A DNA stretch of 6,012 nt, from positions 1 through 6,012 of the forward strand of contig JAIRMK010000105.1 of NCBI GenBank assembly GCA_031258755.1, given 5' to 3'. Below the pieces are notes generated by a model. That model was not told the origin of the DNA. It did no database searches and worked only from the letters and a program-made list of their open reading frames with translations. Of this stretch, positions 4,738 through 6,012 are shown piece by piece; position 1 is the first letter of the stretch; each line of letters opens with the position of its first letter. The position numbers were made by a program, and so were the translations under genes. Source of the stretch: Prevotellaceae bacterium. Its GTDB lineage: Bacteria > Bacteroidota > Bacteroidia > Bacteroidales > UBA932.

Positions 4738-6012
4738 TTATAATTCGCTAATTAAAATTTGGAATTTACCATTAGGCAGTTTATCCAATTGGCTTACATA
4801 TTGTATTTCCACTTTATTTTCATCGCCAAATGACTTTCGAAAATGCATTAAATATTTGTTTGCAATATCATCCGTAAAACCGGCGCCTTTAATTATCTTA
4901 ACTAATAATTTTCCTTTCTCCCTTTGAAAATATTGCATTCCGTTTATTTTTGTGTATAAATCGGAATGGAGATTTAACGCTGTGGTGGTGATATAGGAAC
5001 CGTCTTTTTTATATATTTTATTTTTCTCCCGATGACCACAAATATTTTTCAGCAAAAGCAGATGTCGTTTACAATGCGGGCAATAATCGCCTGCATATTC
5101 GGCAAAATCGCCTGTTCTGTACCTTATGAGTGGCATATAAGGATTATGCAATGTCGTCCCCACAATTTCGCCTGTTTGTCCAATTGTGTTGACCGTTTTC
5201 CCCTGTTCATCAATGAGTTCGCAATAACCATAAGTGGGTTCTATGTGTATTAAATCACTGTTTTTACAATAACCCCCCAATACTAATTTTTCCGAATGTC
5301 CATACCAATGATAGACGTGCAATCCCAACATTTGCTGTATAAGCGCCTGCTGTTCCGGCAAAAAACCTTCCGACCCACATAAGAATCCGGCAATATCCAA
5401 ATTCAATTTCTCTTGATATAAAAAATGAGCAAACTGACAGGCGCTACTGGGATAAGCATGTATATATTTAATCTTATATCTCTTTATCACAGTATAAATC
5501 CGGTAATAATATTCCGGGGTGGTTCTGAATCCATCGAAAATAATTTCTTTCTGAACGGGATTAATTTTAAATATTTGTTTTTTGCTCAAATGATGGTTGC
5601 GCATGACTGCCCTTGTTTGTCCATGCCAACCGATATTTTGCCATAACGAATGCATGGTCGCCAATTCAAAAATATAACGGTTTTTAGGAATAATGAGTTT
5701 TAACGGTTTTCCGGAAGTCCCGCCTGTGGTAGTCTTTACAACTTTATTTTCAGGAAAGTTTGGAAGCAGAAAATCTCCCCAATGATCCATTACCGTAGCC
5801 TTATCAATAAAACCAATTCGGTGGCTAAAGTCTTCCATAGAAACAACAGGCGCCGTATAATTGTTTTTATAAAAAGGGACATATCGAATAGCATTATTAA
5901 CAATGGTCTTTAACTCTTTTTCGGAATCAAAAGAAAAATAATTATTTTTTATCCGTTTGTTTTTGTAATTTCGATAACCGGCGCCCAATAAGGCCGCAGG
6001 ATAAAGGAAATT
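4738..6012 (-). CDS. PaaK/CapK-family adenylate-forming ligase (phenylacetate-CoA ligase-like), 5' end outside window
   Basis: This is an AMP-forming acyl/aryl-activating enzyme of the PaaK (COG1541-like) group, which adenylates a carboxylate and passes it to CoA or another acceptor. Residues numbered from the TTG at 5986-5988 show the phosphate-binding loop TTTGGTSGKPL (86-96), CGSEGFLPEQ (204-213), WYGHSEKLVLGGYC (228-241), the conserved MPLIRYRTGD (285-294), a YCPHCKR CxxC motif (302-308), ICGHREKN (316-323) and LPNGK (404-408), whose K408 matches the C-terminal catalytic lysine. The frame stays open past 5988 to the window edge, encoding plausible sequence (FLYPAALLGAGY), and the TTG has no Shine-Dalgarno, so the true start is probably beyond 6012. 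It ends in TAA at 4738-4740, 4 nt before the oxidoreductase. In a polysaccharide locus such proteins may activate an acyl group that decorates a sugar; that role and the substrate are inference. GC is low (about 36%). Confidence 0.9.
   Translation of the reverse strand, partial: NFLYPAALLGAGYRNYKNKRIKNNYFSFDSEKELKTIVNNAIRYVPFYKNNYTAPVVSMEDFSHRIGFIDKATVMDHWGDFLLPNFPENKVVKTTTGGTSGKPLKLIIPKNRYIFELATMHSLWQNIGWHGQTRAVMRNHHLSKKQIFKINPVQKEIIFDGFRTTPEYYYRIYTVIKRYKIKYIHAYPSSACQFAHFLYQEKLNLDIAGFLCGSEGFLPEQQALIQQMLGLHVYHWYGHSEKLVLGGYCKNSDLIHIEPTYGYCELIDEQGKTVNTIGQTGEIVGTTLHNPYMPLIRYRTGDFAEYAGDYCPHCKRHLLLLKNICGHREKNKIYKKDGSYITTTALNLHSDLYTKINGMQYFQREKGKLLVKIIKGAGFTDDIANKYLMHFRKSFGDENKVEIQYVSQLDKLPNGKFQILISEL

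Noticed and set aside
5986..5988. TTG as the start codon of the PaaK-like ligase
   Set aside because: The frame is open upstream to the window edge with plausible protein sequence, and there is no ribosome-binding signal before the TTG, so the gene is better called 5'-partial.

Overview
The window is a densely packed stretch of five genes, all on the minus strand, from a surface- or exo-polysaccharide biosynthesis locus. Overall GC is about 42.5% by hand count. The gene starts lack Shine-Dalgarno motifs and are instead preceded by A/T-rich sequence. The gene set resembles polysaccharide loci of Bacteroidota, so a Bacteroidales-like organism is the best guess. This is an inference, not proven by the window.

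In transcription order (right to left) the layout is as follows. (1) A PaaK/CapK-type adenylate-forming ligase (4738 to the right edge) is open at its 5' end. (2) A 711-residue bi-domain oxidoreductase (2598-4733) joins an MDR (alcohol-dehydrogenase-like) half to a Gfo/Idh/MocA half. (3) A 390-residue cytosolic protein of probable alpha/alpha six-hairpin toroid fold (1422-2594) has no assigned function. (4) A GT26 WecG/TagA/CpsF-family glycosyltransferase (675-1418). (5) The N-terminal half of a WecC-type UDP-N-acetyl-D-mannosamine dehydrogenase (1-656) is cut by the left edge. Gaps between genes are 4, 3, 3 and 18 nt, so a single transcript is very likely. No promoter, terminator, RNA gene, insertion sequence or CRISPR array is visible, and no stretch over 300 nt lacks a gene.

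How they may work together: WecC makes UDP-ManNAcA (its partner epimerase WecB is not in the window). The GT26 enzyme probably transfers ManNAcA, or a related ManNAc sugar, to a lipid-linked acceptor. The ligase, the bi-domain oxidoreductase and the six-hairpin protein look like a tailoring module that activates an acyl/carboxyl group and oxidises, reduces or otherwise reshapes a sugar. Their actual reaction is not known to me and is the most interesting part of the window.

Base composition is mosaic. By hand count it is about 36% GC in the ligase, 49% in the MDR half, 40% in the Gfo/Idh half, 38% in the six-hairpin gene, 48% in the GT26 gene and 49% in wecC. One of the changes falls inside the fused oxidoreductase gene, near the linker between its two domains.
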